The position numbers and the translations under genes are program-made. A DNA stretch of 64,000 nt, from positions 1 through 64,000 of the forward strand of contig JAFSWO010000056.1 of NCBI GenBank assembly GCA_017450165.1. The letters are read 5' to 3'. The notes beneath the pieces were generated by a model that had not been told where the DNA came from, ran no database searches, and saw only the letters and a list, made by a program, of their open reading frames with translations. The stretch comes from Bacteroidales bacterium (GTDB lineage Bacteria > Bacteroidota > Bacteroidia > Bacteroidales > UBA932). Positions 24,829 to 34,772 of the stretch are shown here, in pieces (the first letter of the stretch is position 1; every line of letters starts with the position of its first letter).

Positions 24829-26276
24829 TACTGACCCAAATTCTCCAGAACATCCCGACGGTGGCCGTACACGGCAGCACCGCCATCGACATCCAGGGAC
24901 TCTCCTTTGACTCTCGCACCTGCGCGCCGGGCTGGCTCTTCGTGGCCGTCAACGGCACGGAGGCCGACGGTCACCGCTATATCGACGCCGCCATCCAAAA
25001 TGGCGCCGTGGCGGTCATCTACGAAGAGGGCGAAGTCATCCGCGAAGGCGTAACCACCGTCAAGGTGGCAGGCAGCCGCACCGCACTGGGCCTGGCGGCC
25101 GACAACTTCTACGATCATCCCTCCTCCAAGATGGAGGTGGTGGGCATCACTGGTACCAACGGCAAGAGCACCACCGTGACCCTGCTTTGGCAGCTCTTCA
25201 CCTCGCTGGGATACTGCTGCGGCCTCTTCTCCACGATTGCCAACTACATCGACCGCGAGAAGCTGCCCTCGGACCACACCACGCCGGACCCGGTCAGTGT
25301 CCACCGCCTGATGGCCGAAATGGCCGCACGTGGCTGTCAGTACTGCTTCATGGAGATCAGTTCCCACTCGCTGGCGCAAGACCGCATCGCAGGCATCCGC
25401 TTCAAGGGCGGCATCTTCTCCAACATCACCCACGACCACCTGGACTACCACAAAACCTTTGCGGAGTATCTGCGGTGCAAGAAACTCTTCTTTGACCACA
25501 TGCCGCAGGAGGGCTGGGTGCTGACCAACCTGGACGACAAGAACGGGGAGGTGATGATTCAGAATACCCACGCACACATTCATACCTACTCCTGCCGACG
25601 GATGGCCGATTTCCGTGCCCGCATCATCGAGGAGACCCTCGACGGCATGCAGCTCGAGATCGACGGCCGCCAGCTCTGGTGCAGCTTTATCGGGGCGCAC
25701 AACGCCTACAACCTGTTGGCCGTCTACGGCGCCGCCATCCTGCTGGGCGCCGACAAGGAAGAGGTGCTCGTGAAGATGAGCGCCCTGCGAACCGTTGCGG
25801 GCCGCCTGGAGTTCTACCGCAGCAAGACGCGCGACCTGACGGCGTTCGTGGATTATGCCCACACGCCCGACGGCCTGGAGAATGTCCTCAAGACGCTGCG
25901 CGAAACGGCACAGGACCGCCAGCTGATCTGCGTGTTCGGCTGCGGCGGTGACCGCGACAAGACCAAACGTCCGGAGATGGGCGAAATTGCCGGCAAGTAT
26001 GCCGACCGGCTCGTCGTGACGAGCGACAACCCCCGCACCGAGGATCCGCTGGCCATCATCGAGGATATCAAGAAGGGCCTGGATATGACCGCGATGCGCA
26101 AATCCATCTTCATCCCGGAGCGCAAGGAGGCCATCCGCACCGCGCTGATGACCGCCGACGAGGGCGCCGTCATTCTGATTGCCGGCAAGGGCCATGAAGA
26201 TTATCAGATCATTGGAACCACCAAGATCGATTACGACGAACGCAAGTACGTCGGCGACCTGATGGCTGAAATATAA
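24825..26276 (+). CDS. murE: UDP-MurNAc-tripeptide ligase, meso-DAP type
   Basis: 483 aa Mur ligase. The P-loop is GITGTNGKSTTVTLLW. The DNPR motif (VVTSDNPRTEDPL) is the determinant for meso-diaminopimelate as third residue, so the cell wall is DAP-type. AGKGHEDYQIIG near the C-terminus is also typical. It lies between ftsI and mraY; murF is not found in this cluster. Confidence 0.96.
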   Translation: MILTQILQNIPTVAVHGSTAIDIQGLSFDSRTCAPGWLFVAVNGTEADGHRYIDAAIQNGAVAVIYEEGEVIREGVTTVKVAGSRTALGLAADNFYDHPSSKMEVVGITGTNGKSTTVTLLWQLFTSLGYCCGLFSTIANYIDREKLPSDHTTPDPVSVHRLMAEMAARGCQYCFMEISSHSLAQDRIAGIRFKGGIFSNITHDHLDYHKTFAEYLRCKKLFFDHMPQEGWVLTNLDDKNGEVMIQNTHAHIHTYSCRRMADFRARIIEETLDGMQLEIDGRQLWCSFIGAHNAYNLLAVYGAAILLGADKEEVLVKMSALRTVAGRLEFYRSKTRDLTAFVDYAHTPDGLENVLKTLRETAQDRQLICVFGCGGDRDKTKRPEMGEIAGKYADRLVVTSDNPRTEDPLAIIEDIKKGLDMTAMRKSIFIPERKEAIRTALMTADEGAVILIAGKGHEDYQIIGTTKIDYDERKYVGDLMAEI

Positions 26277-26293
26277 TATAGGAATACAGCACC

Positions 26294-27484
26294 ATGCTCT
26301 ACCATCTGTTTGATTATTTCCAAAGAGTCGGCATCGATTTCCCCGGTGTGGGTCTGATGCACTATATCTCGTTCCGTGCCATCGCCGGCAGCGTGGTCGC
26401 CATCCTGACGGCGCTCATCTTCGGCCGCCGCACGATCGGCTGGCTGCAGAAGAAGCAGATCGGCGAAACCATCCGCGACCTGGGGCTGGAGGGCCAGCTC
26501 CAGAAGAAGGGCACCCCTACGATGGGCGGCCTCATCATCCTGATGTCCATCCTCGTGCCGGTGCTGCTCTTCGGCAACCTGACCAACACCAATACCATCC
26601 TGCTGGTCGTGACCACCGTCTGGCTGGGCGGTCTCGGCTTCCTGGACGACTATATCAAGGTTTTCAAGCACAACAAGGAGGGGTTGAACGGCAAATACAA
26701 GATTGTGGGACAGATTCTGCTGGGTCTGGCCGTGGGCCTTACCCTCTACCTGACGGCCGACCAGGGCGTAAGCTACAGCCGCACCACCATCCCCTTCTTC
26801 AAGGGCAACGAGTTCGACTATAAGTGGCTGATCCCCTTCTCCGGACAGTTTGTCCGCGCGCTGCAGGGCGGCCTCTACGTGCTGGTCATCACCTTCATCA
26901 TCACCGCCTGCTCCAACGGTACCAACCTGACCGACGGCATGGACGGTCTGGCAGCCGGCGTTTCGGCCATCGTGGGTGCGACCCTCGGTATCCTGGCCTA
27001 CGTCTCCGGCCACAGCGGATTCGCAGAGTACCTCAACATCATGCACCTGCCTCAGGTCGGTGAGATCACGGTCTATATCAGCTGCTTTATCGGCGCACTG
27101 CTGGGCTTCCTCTGGTACAACGCCTACCCCGCCCAGGTCTTCATGGGCGACACGGGTAGCCTGGCGCTGGGCGGCATCATCGGCGTCTGCGCGGTGCTTA
27201 TCCGCAAGGAGCTGCTGCTCCCCATCCTCTGCGGCGTCTTCTTCATGGAGAGCCTCTCCGTGATTATCCAGCGCTGGTACTTCAAACGCACCAAAAAGAA
27301 GACCGGCGTAGGTGTGCGTATCTTCCGCATGGCGCCGCTGCACCATCACTATCAGAAAGAGAACCCGGATGCGCTGTTGCAGCGCCCGAAAGGAGTATTG
27401 CCTGAAAATAAAATCGTCGCACGCTTCTGGATCGTATCGATCCTGCTGGCCGTGCTGAGCATTATAACCTTGAAAATCCGATAA
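26294..27484 (+). CDS. mraY: Phospho-MurNAc-pentapeptide transferase
   Basis: 396 aa, about ten TM helices. [11 protein letters not shown], the Asp pair [30 protein letters not shown] and the histidine motif APLHHHYQ mark MraY. It moves phospho-MurNAc-pentapeptide to undecaprenyl phosphate to form lipid I at the inner membrane. Confidence 0.97.
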   Translation: MLYHLFDYFQRVGIDFPGVGLMHYISFRAIAGSVVAILTALIFGRRTIGWLQKKQIGETIRDLGLEGQLQKKGTPTMGGLIILMSILVPVLLFGNLTNTNTILLVVTTVWLGGLGFLDDYIKVFKHNKEGLNGKYKIVGQILLGLAVGLTLYLTADQGVSYSRTTIPFFKGNEFDYKWLIPFSGQFVRALQGGLYVLVITFIITACSNGTNLTDGMDGLAAGVSAIVGATLGILAYVSGHSGFAEYLNIMHLPQVGEITVYISCFIGALLGFLWYNAYPAQVFMGDTGSLALGGIIGVCAVLIRKELLLPILCGVFFMESLSVIIQRWYFKRTKKKTGVGVRIFRMAPLHHHYQKENPDALLQRPKGVLPENKIVARFWIVSILLAVLSIITLKIR

Positions 27485-27492
27485 AAACAGAT

Positions 27493-28827
27493 ATGAAACG
27501 AATCGTCATATTGGGCGGCGGAGAAAGCGGCGTGGGTGCCGCCGTGCTGGCCAAAGTCAAGCAGTTCGATGTGTTTCTCTCCGACAGCGGCGCGCTGAAG
27601 GAGAGCTACAAGGAGACCCTGCTGCAGTACGGGATTCCCTTTGAGGAGGGACACCACAGCGAAGAGTTGATCCTCAACGCCGACGAGGTGGTCAAGAGCC
27701 CGGGCATCCCGGAGACCGCCCCGATGGTGGTGGCCCTGCGCGAGCGAGGCATCAACATCATCTCCGAGATTGAGTTCGCCGGCCGCTACGACACCGCCAA
27801 GAAGATCTGCATCACCGGCAGCAACGGCAAGACCACGACCACGTCGCTGATCTACTACCTGCTCAAGAACGCCGGCCTGGACGTGGGTCTGGGCGGCAAC
27901 ATCGGCAAGAGCTACGCCATGCAGGTGGCGCTGGAAAAGCACGACATCTACGTCCTGGAAATCAGCAGCTTCCAGCTTGACGGCATGTACGATTTCAAGG
28001 CCGATATCGCCGTGCTGCTCAACATCACGCCGGACCATCTTGACCGCTACGACCACAAGATGCAGAACTACATCAACGCTAAGTTCCGCATCACCCGCAA
28101 CATGAGCAAGGATGACTGCTTCATCTTCTGCTCGGACGACGCCATCACGATGGGCGAGCTGGACAAGATCGTGCTCCAGGCCAAGAAACTCCCCTTCACC
28201 CAGGAGGGCAAGGTGGAGGAAGGCGCCTACACGGAGAACGGCAACATGGTGGTGGCCTACGAGGGCAAGAAGTTCCAGATGCCGATTGATGAAATCAACA
28301 TCAAGGGACGCCACAACGTCTACAACTCCATGGCAGCGGCCATCGCCGGCAAGGTGATGCACATCACCGACCACTCCATCCGCAATTCGCTGATGAGTTT
28401 CCAGGGGGTGGAACACCGTATGGAAAAGGTGCTCTCCATTGGCGGCGTGCTCTACATCAACGACTCCAAGGCCACCAACGTAAACTCCACCTGGTACGCC
28501 CTGGAGAGCGTCCACGCCCCCATCATCCTGATTCTGGGCGGCAAGGACAAGGGCAACGACTACGAGCCCATCTACGACCTGGTCCGCGAAAAGGTACGTG
28601 CCATCGTCTGCCTGGGCGTGGACAACAAGAAGATTCACGAATGCTTTGAAGACAAGGTGGAAGCCATTTACGACACCCTCTCCGCCGAGGAGTGCGTGCG
28701 CCAGTGCGCCGAGATCGCGGAGCCGGGCGACACCGTGCTGCTCTCTCCCTGCTGCGCAAGCTTCGACCTGTTCAAGAACTATGAAGACCGCGGCCGCCAG
28801 TTCAAGGAGGCGGTCCGCAGACTCTAA
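27493..28827 (+). CDS. murD: UDP-MurNAc-L-alanine:D-glutamate ligase
   Basis: 444 aa. The N-terminal Rossmann motif is VILGGGESGVGAAVLA, the P-loop ITGSNGKTTTTSLIYYL, and NITPDHLDRY and HRMEKV follow. It adds D-Glu to UDP-MurNAc-L-Ala. It sits 8 nt after mraY and 11 nt before ftsW. Confidence 0.97.
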   Translation: MKRIVILGGGESGVGAAVLAKVKQFDVFLSDSGALKESYKETLLQYGIPFEEGHHSEELILNADEVVKSPGIPETAPMVVALRERGINIISEIEFAGRYDTAKKICITGSNGKTTTTSLIYYLLKNAGLDVGLGGNIGKSYAMQVALEKHDIYVLEISSFQLDGMYDFKADIAVLLNITPDHLDRYDHKMQNYINAKFRITRNMSKDDCFIFCSDDAITMGELDKIVLQAKKLPFTQEGKVEEGAYTENGNMVVAYEGKKFQMPIDEINIKGRHNVYNSMAAAIAGKVMHITDHSIRNSLMSFQGVEHRMEKVLSIGGVLYINDSKATNVNSTWYALESVHAPIILILGGKDKGNDYEPIYDLVREKVRAIVCLGVDNKKIHECFEDKVEAIYDTLSAEECVRQCAEIAEPGDTVLLSPCCASFDLFKNYEDRGRQFKEAVRRL

Positions 28828-28838
28828 CCTTACGTAAA

Positions 28839-30119
28839 ATGGATACCCAGGAACTGCTGCAAAAGATTCCCAAGCCGAAGCTTCGTGGTGACAAGGTCCT
28901 CTGGATCTGTGTCCTGGTCTTCGCCATGATCTCGGTGCTCGCCGTCTTTTCGTCGAGCTCCTTCATCGCGAACCGCCACGATATGCCCAAGACGGCCATC
29001 TTCTTCAGCCAGCTGCGGTTCGTGGCCCTAGGATTCTTTACGCTCTTCCTCTTTTACCTGATTCCCATGCGGCTCTACCGCCGGGCAGCCTTCGCGGTGT
29101 TCCTCATCACGCTGGCGGGCCTGGTGGCGGCCATGCTCTTCGGCGAGGAGATCAACGGCGCCAAGCGCAGTTTCAGCATCTTCGGTTTCACCGTGCAGCC
29201 GCTCGAGTTTGCCAAGATCGGTCTGATTCTCTACCTGGCCAAGGCGCTGGAACTCTGGCAGGACAGCCTGGGCACCCTCAAGGATTACTGTCTCAAGTTG
29301 CTGCTGCCCATCGGCGTGACCTGCCTCTTCGTGCTGCCGAACAGCGCCTCCACGGTGCTGCTATTCGGCCTGCTGAGCTTCCTGGTGATGTTCTTCATGG
29401 GGGTCAAGCCCAAGTTCCTGCTGCTCACCATCGGCGCCGCGGTGGCGGCCATCGCCCTGCTGTTGCTGGTCTACAACGTGGCCTTTGCCGGCAAGACCCA
29501 CGAACCGGGCGAGAAGGTGGGCAAGGTGGAGGGCTTCTTCAACCGAATCGGAACGGCGCAGCAGCGCATCTTGAACTTCGCTTCGGGCACCAAGGTGGAT
29601 GATGAATCCGCCTCCGAAACCCTCTCCAAGGAGGAGCTGGAAAAGATTCGCGACACCAAGCGGCAGAGCATGAACGCCAAGATCGCCATCTCGCAGGGCG
29701 GTCTGATCGGCAAGGGTCCGGGCAAGAGCACGCAGCGCTACTCGCTCTCGATGGCCTTCTCGGACTTCATCTTCGCATTCATAGCAGAGGAGTACGGCCT
29801 GCTGGGAAGCGGGATCGTCATCCTGCTCTATATCATTGTGTTGTTCCGATGCATCCGAATGACACGCAAATGCTCCACCACCTTCTCGGAGGCGCTGATC
29901 CTGGGTCTGGCCTGGCTGATTGCCCTGCAGGCCATGCTCCACATCTTTGTGAACGTAGGATTGTTGCCGGTCACCGGCCATACCCTGCCGCTCATCAGTC
30001 ACGGCGGTACGGCCTACCTGGTCCTGAGCGGGGCGATGGGTATGATCCTGTCGGTCAGCCGCCACCTGGAGAAAAAGGAAGAACTGGAAAAACTGAAAAC
30101 CGATGAACAAGCCAACTAA
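28839..30119 (+). CDS. ftsW: Septal peptidoglycan polymerase FtsW
   Basis: 426 aa SEDS-family membrane protein with about ten TM segments. ISQGGLIGKGPGKSTQR, SDFIFAFIAEEYGLLG and LLPVTGHTLPLISHGGTAYL are the SEDS signatures. A long extracellular loop (about residues 215-270) precedes them. It polymerises glycan strands together with FtsI. It overlaps murG by 17 nt. Confidence 0.96.
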   Translation: MDTQELLQKIPKPKLRGDKVLWICVLVFAMISVLAVFSSSSFIANRHDMPKTAIFFSQLRFVALGFFTLFLFYLIPMRLYRRAAFAVFLITLAGLVAAMLFGEEINGAKRSFSIFGFTVQPLEFAKIGLILYLAKALELWQDSLGTLKDYCLKLLLPIGVTCLFVLPNSASTVLLFGLLSFLVMFFMGVKPKFLLLTIGAAVAAIALLLLVYNVAFAGKTHEPGEKVGKVEGFFNRIGTAQQRILNFASGTKVDDESASETLSKEELEKIRDTKRQSMNAKIAISQGGLIGKGPGKSTQRYSLSMAFSDFIFAFIAEEYGLLGSGIVILLYIIVLFRCIRMTRKCSTTFSEALILGLAWLIALQAMLHIFVNVGLLPVTGHTLPLISHGGTAYLVLSGAMGMILSVSRHLEKKEELEKLKTDEQAN

Positions 30120-31221
30120 AGTCATCATCAGCGGCGGCGGCACGGGAGGTCACATCTTCCCGGCCCTCTCCATTGCGGAATCGCTTAAAGCCATCGACCC
30201 GGCCATCGACATCCTCTTCGTGGGGGCGCTGGGCAAGATGGAGATGGAAAAGGTTCCGGCAGCCGGTTATCCCATCAAGGGGCTGCCGGTAGCCGGGCTT
30301 CAGCGCAAACTCTCGCTGAAGAACCTCGCCCTCCCCTTCAAGGTCATCAGGAGCGTGCGCATGGCGGGCAAGATTCTCAAGGAGTTCCAGCCTGACGTGG
30401 CGGTCGGCGTGGGCGGATTCGCCAGCGCACCGCTGCTCTGGAGCGCATCGCACCGCGGCATTCCCACCCTCATCCAGGAGCAGAACTCCTACGCCGGGCT
30501 GACCAACAAGATCGTGGGCAAGCGGGCCAAAACCATCTGCACCGCCTATGAAGGAATGGAAAAGTTCTTCCCCAAAGACCGGATCATCCTCACGGGCAAC
30601 CCCATCCGCGGCGAGATCAATCCGCCTACCGCAGAGCAGCGCCGGGAGGGTTACACCTTCTACAATCTGGATCCGGCCCAAAAGACCCTCTTTGTGGTGG
30701 GCGGAAGCCTTGGATGCCGGACCCTGAACCGCACCATGATGCACTGGATTGAATCGGGCGCGGCAGCCAAAGCCGGCTACCAGGTCATCTGGCAGTGCGG
30801 CAAATATTATAAGGAAGAGGTGGATGCCTTCGTGGCGGCGCATCCCGCGGCCAACGTACACCACTACGACTTCATCCGCCGGATGGACCTGGCCTACGCG
30901 GTGGCCGACGTGATCGTGTCGCGCGCCGGTGCAGGCACGATTTCGGAACTCTGCGTGGCCGGAAAAGCCACCATTTTCGTACCTTCGCCCAATGTGGCGG
31001 AAGATCACCAGACTCACAATGCGATGGCTCTGGTGAACAAAGAGGCGGCCCTGATGGTCCGCGACGCGGAGGCCGTGGAGAAACTCATGCCCGAGGCCGA
31101 AGTGTTGCTGGGCGATGGGGCGCGGATTGCTGCCCTCGAGGCCAATATCCGCAAGCTGGGACGCAAGGACGCCGGCGAAGTGATTGCACGCGAAGTACTC
31201 AAACTCATCAAGGAACAATAG
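30103..31221 (+). CDS. murG: UDP-GlcNAc:lipid I GlcNAc transferase
   Basis: 372 aa GT-B glycosyltransferase. The first glycine loop is SGGGTGGHIFPALSIAE, the second VGVGGFASAPLLW, and the UDP-GlcNAc site includes VSRAGAGTISELCVAGKATI and the run FVPSPNVAEDHQTHNA. It converts lipid I to lipid II on the cytoplasmic face. It overlaps ftsW and lies 2 nt before murC. Confidence 0.97.
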   Translation: MNKPTKVIISGGGTGGHIFPALSIAESLKAIDPAIDILFVGALGKMEMEKVPAAGYPIKGLPVAGLQRKLSLKNLALPFKVIRSVRMAGKILKEFQPDVAVGVGGFASAPLLWSASHRGIPTLIQEQNSYAGLTNKIVGKRAKTICTAYEGMEKFFPKDRIILTGNPIRGEINPPTAEQRREGYTFYNLDPAQKTLFVVGGSLGCRTLNRTMMHWIESGAAAKAGYQVIWQCGKYYKEEVDAFVAAHPAANVHHYDFIRRMDLAYAVADVIVSRAGAGTISELCVAGKATIFVPSPNVAEDHQTHNAMALVNKEAALMVRDAEAVEKLMPEAEVLLGDGARIAALEANIRKLGRKDAGEVIAREVLKLIKEQ

Positions 31222-31223
31222 CG

Positions 31224-32573
31224 ATGGCAACCTACAAGAACTATTACTTCCTGGGAATCGGCGGCATTGGCATGAGCGCCATTGCCCGCTATTTCAAGCA
31301 TGCCGGCTATGCGGTGTCGGGTTACGACCGCACCCCCTCGGCCCTGACGGCCGAACTCGAGGCGGAAGGAATCGCCGTTCACTACGACGACCGTCCGGAC
31401 CTGGTTCCTCCGGTCGATGAGACCTTTGTGATTTATACGCCAGCCGTGCCGGAAGAGCTGGGCGAGTTCCGCTTCATCCGCGAAAAAGGGTATGCCCTCT
31501 GCAAGCGGAGCCGCGCCTTGGGCGAGATTGCCCGCGGGCAGAAGTGCCTGGCGGTTTCGGGCACCCACGGCAAGACCACGACCAGCACCCTGCTGGCCCA
31601 TATCCTCACACAGGGCGGCGGTTGCTCCGCCTTCCTGGGAGGCATTTCCAAGAATTACGGCACCAACCTGCTGCTCAGCCGCAATCCGGTGCTGGTGGCG
31701 GAGGCCGATGAGTTCGACCGCTCCTTCCTCCAGCTCCATCCGGCCATTGCGGTGGTGACGGCTACCGATGCCGACCACCTGGACATCTACAGCGACCGCA
31801 GCCACCTGCTGGAGGCCTTCGGCCAGTTCGCCGCGCAGGTGAGCGAGGCGCTCGTGGTAAAGGCGGGCGTGGAACTGCCGCTTGACGGCGTGAAAGCCCG
31901 CGTCTATCGCTACGCCTACGATACCCCGTGCGATTTCTACGCTTCGGAGATCGTGGCGCTCGAGGGCGGCCGGTTCGATTTCACCCTGAACACCCCCATG
32001 GGACGCTTCCCGCACTGGAGCGTGGGCATCCCGGGCTGGGTGAACGTGGAGAATGCCGTGGCCGCCGCTGCCGTGGCCCTGCTGCACGGCGTGGAACCGG
32101 AGACGGTCTGCCGGGCAGTGGCATCCTTCAGCGGCGTGAAACGGCGCTTTGACATCCATATCAATACGCCCGGAATCGCATACGTGGACGATTATGCGCA
32201 CCACCCCAACGAGATCAAGACCGCCATCTCCTCCATCCGGAACATCTTCCCGGGCCGTACCCTCTGCGGCATTTTCCAGCCGCACCTCTACACCCGCACA
32301 CGGGACTTCGCCGATGAATTCGCCGAGGCGCTCAGCGGACTGGACGCCCTCATCATGCTCCCCATCTATCCGGCGCGGGAGCTGCCCATTCCGGGCGTCT
32401 GCGCGGAGATGATTTTGGACAAGGTCACCCTCAAAGACAAACAGCTGGTTTCCAAGGAGCAGCTGATGGATACCCTCGCCAAGCGGAAACTGGATTGCCT
32501 GATCACCTTCGGGGCCGGCGATATCGACCGCTTCATTCAACCCATTGAAAACTGGCTGCGCGAATTATGCTGA
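31224..32573 (+). CDS. murC: UDP-MurNAc:L-alanine ligase
   Basis: 449 aa. GIGGIGMSAIARYFKHAG starts the Rossmann domain, and the P-loop is VSGTHGKTTTSTLLAHIL. EADEFDRSFLQLHP and YVDDYAHHPNEI follow. It adds L-Ala to UDP-MurNAc, the first step of the stem peptide. It overlaps ftsQ by 7 nt. Confidence 0.97.
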   Translation: MATYKNYYFLGIGGIGMSAIARYFKHAGYAVSGYDRTPSALTAELEAEGIAVHYDDRPDLVPPVDETFVIYTPAVPEELGEFRFIREKGYALCKRSRALGEIARGQKCLAVSGTHGKTTTSTLLAHILTQGGGCSAFLGGISKNYGTNLLLSRNPVLVAEADEFDRSFLQLHPAIAVVTATDADHLDIYSDRSHLLEAFGQFAAQVSEALVVKAGVELPLDGVKARVYRYAYDTPCDFYASEIVALEGGRFDFTLNTPMGRFPHWSVGIPGWVNVENAVAAAAVALLHGVEPETVCRAVASFSGVKRRFDIHINTPGIAYVDDYAHHPNEIKTAISSIRNIFPGRTLCGIFQPHLYTRTRDFADEFAEALSGLDALIMLPIYPARELPIPGVCAEMILDKVTLKDKQLVSKEQLMDTLAKRKLDCLITFGAGDIDRFIQPIENWLRELC

Positions 32574-33340
32574 AAAAGGTCCTCCTCACCATCCTGATCC
32601 TCCTCGGCGTTGCGGGGCTCGGCGGCTGCTATCTCTGGCTCGTCGGGCGGATGGAATGCACCGAGCGGGCGAAAGTCGTCTGCCCGGAGGTTCGCATCGC
32701 CATCAAGGGCGACGGCAGCAACCTGATCGGAAAGGATGATATCCTGGAGATTATCGACGGCGGAAAAGGCATCGTGGGGATGAAGGCCGATTCGGTGGAC
32801 CTCTGCGGCATTGAGCGGAAACTCGCCGAGTGCGGAGAGATTCTGGAGAGCCAGGCCTACCTGAAGGCCGACGGAACGGTGCGGCTGGATATCCGCCACC
32901 GCCACGCGGCGCTGCGTCTCCTCTGCGCCAACGGGGTCTTCTACAGCGACCCCACGGGTTATCTCTTCCCGTTGCGCAATCCGGCTGATGTGCCGGTGGT
33001 GACGGGACGCATCCCGCTGCAGCTGGGCAGCCGCTTCCAGGGCCGCCCCCGTTCACAGGCGGAGGCCCAGTGGCTGAAGGGATTGCTCGCGCTGGGCAGC
33101 TATATCGAGGAGCACGACTTCTGGCACCGCCAGGTGGCCCAGATTGACGTCAACCCGAACGGCGACCTGATTCTCTACATGAACAGCGGCAGCGAACAGT
33201 TCATTTTGGGGAGCGCGGAAGACCTCCCCGTGAAGTTCGACAAGATCAGCCGTTACTACCGAAGCGTCGCTCCGCTGCGCGGCGCAAAACCCTATAAGAC
33301 CGTCAACCTGAAATTCAGAGACCAAATCGTTTGCAAATAA
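32567..33340 (+). CDS. ftsQ: Cell division protein FtsQ
   Basis: 257 aa. A short cytoplasmic start leads into one TM helix (VLLTILILLGVAGLGGCYLW), then a periplasmic region with the POTRA/FtsQ pattern (LIGKDDILEIIDGGKGIVG; HRHAALRLLCANGVFYSDP). The position between murC and ftsA supports the call. It scaffolds FtsL and FtsB at the septum. Confidence 0.9.
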   Translation: MLKKVLLTILILLGVAGLGGCYLWLVGRMECTERAKVVCPEVRIAIKGDGSNLIGKDDILEIIDGGKGIVGMKADSVDLCGIERKLAECGEILESQAYLKADGTVRLDIRHRHAALRLLCANGVFYSDPTGYLFPLRNPADVPVVTGRIPLQLGSRFQGRPRSQAEAQWLKGLLALGSYIEEHDFWHRQVAQIDVNPNGDLILYMNSGSEQFILGSAEDLPVKFDKISRYYRSVAPLRGAKPYKTVNLKFRDQIVCK

Positions 33341-33353
33341 TTATCAGAACTAT

Positions 33354-34760
33354 ATGAGTACTTATGTAACAGCCGTGGATTTCGGCTCCGGGAAAATCGC
33401 CGTGGCAGTCGGCGAGAAGCGGGATGGACGCATCCATGTGGTCCATTACGAATCCGCCCCGTCGGCCGGTATCCGTTTCGGCGAAATCTTCAACGATTAT
33501 CAAGTCAGCCGGATTCTCAATCCGATGATCCGCCGCGCCGAGCAGACGATTGGCGAGACCATTTCCAGCGCCGTCATCAGCATCTCCGGAAAGTTTATCC
33601 AGGAGCGCGACACCGAGGCGCGCGACAAACAGCGCGACGACAACCGCCGCATCAGCAACGAGGATGTGCGCCGGATGATCGCAGACCAGTACAACCGCGC
33701 TGGAAACGGCGAGATCGTGTTGGAGGTAGCCCCGCAGTCCTACAGCGTGGACGATCAGATCGGGCTCTCCGGCAGCGACCTGGACGGCATCCGCAGCAGC
33801 TCGCTGGACGGTTATTTCAAGGTTTTTACCGGCAAGAAGACGTTGCTTGAAAAGCGCAAGGCGGTCCTCAACGGATGCTCCCTCACCGCGCGGAAAGCCA
33901 TCTTCTCCCCCATCGCATCGGCCCGTGCCGTACTCACCGCACAGGAGATGGACAACGGCGTGGCGCTGGTAGATATCGGCAAGGACCTGACCGAGATTGC
34001 CATCATCAAGGAGAATGTGGTGCGCGACGCCTTCGTGATTCCCTTCGCCGGCGAATCCATCACGGCCGACATCAAGAACCTGACCAACTTTACCGCCACC
34101 TGGGCGGAGACGGTCAAGCTGGGCGTCGGCTCCTGCCTGGAGGAAAAGGTTCCCGACGGCAAGACGGTGGAACTCCAGGGCGAAGAGGGCAACACCGAGG
34201 GCAGCGTGGATCTGCTTCACCTGACCCGGATTATCGAGGCCCGCATGAGCGAAATCCTGGACGCGGTCAAGTACCTGATTGACAACAGCGATTACGGAGA
34301 CCGCATTCCTGCCGGTGTGGTCATCACGGGTGGAACGGCCTACCTTTCGCACCTGCCGTTGCTGGCCGGTGCCATTCTGGAGCGCAAGGTGCGCCTGGCC
34401 GCTCCGCGCAGCAGCATTGCTGACGATTCCAACGAGGCAGCTACCGATACCTACTCCTCCACGGCGGTAGGTCTGCTGCTCGAATTCTACGAGCCCAAGC
34501 TTTCCACCACGCAGAACGTACCGCAGAAGGCGGAATCGCCCTTCAACGGACGGAACGGACTGCGTTTCGAGCCGCACGAAGAGCCGGTAACGGTTCCCGG
34601 ACCCGCGCCGCAGCCCGTCAAGAAAGAAGAGAAGCCTGCGAAAGAGGAGAAGCCCGTCAAGGAAAAACCCGCCAAGAAGACTGAAAAGAACGGCGACGGC
34701 GGTTTCGGCAAATGGTTCGGAACCCTGTTCGGAGACAACAATAACGGTAATGAGGTATAG
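33354..34760 (+). CDS. ftsA: Cell division actin-like protein FtsA
   Basis: 468 aa. The actin-fold phosphate-1 motif is VDFGSGKIAVAVGE. The inserted 1C domain (SSAVISISGKFIQERD) and phosphate-2 (GVALVDIGKDLTEIAII) are present, with GVVITGGTAYLSHLP in the second lobe. The tail is a Lys/Glu/Pro-rich linker (34615-34700) ending in FGKWFGTLFG, an amphipathic membrane-targeting helix. It tethers FtsZ to the membrane. Confidence 0.96.
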   Translation: MSTYVTAVDFGSGKIAVAVGEKRDGRIHVVHYESAPSAGIRFGEIFNDYQVSRILNPMIRRAEQTIGETISSAVISISGKFIQERDTEARDKQRDDNRRISNEDVRRMIADQYNRAGNGEIVLEVAPQSYSVDDQIGLSGSDLDGIRSSSLDGYFKVFTGKKTLLEKRKAVLNGCSLTARKAIFSPIASARAVLTAQEMDNGVALVDIGKDLTEIAIIKENVVRDAFVIPFAGESITADIKNLTNFTATWAETVKLGVGSCLEEKVPDGKTVELQGEEGNTEGSVDLLHLTRIIEARMSEILDAVKYLIDNSDYGDRIPAGVVITGGTAYLSHLPLLAGAILERKVRLAAPRSSIADDSNEAATDTYSSTAVGLLLEFYEPKLSTTQNVPQKAESPFNGRNGLRFEPHEEPVTVPGPAPQPVKKEEKPAKEEKPVKEKPAKKTEKNGDGGFGKWFGTLFGDNNNGNEV

Positions 34761-34772
34761 GAGGACGGCACT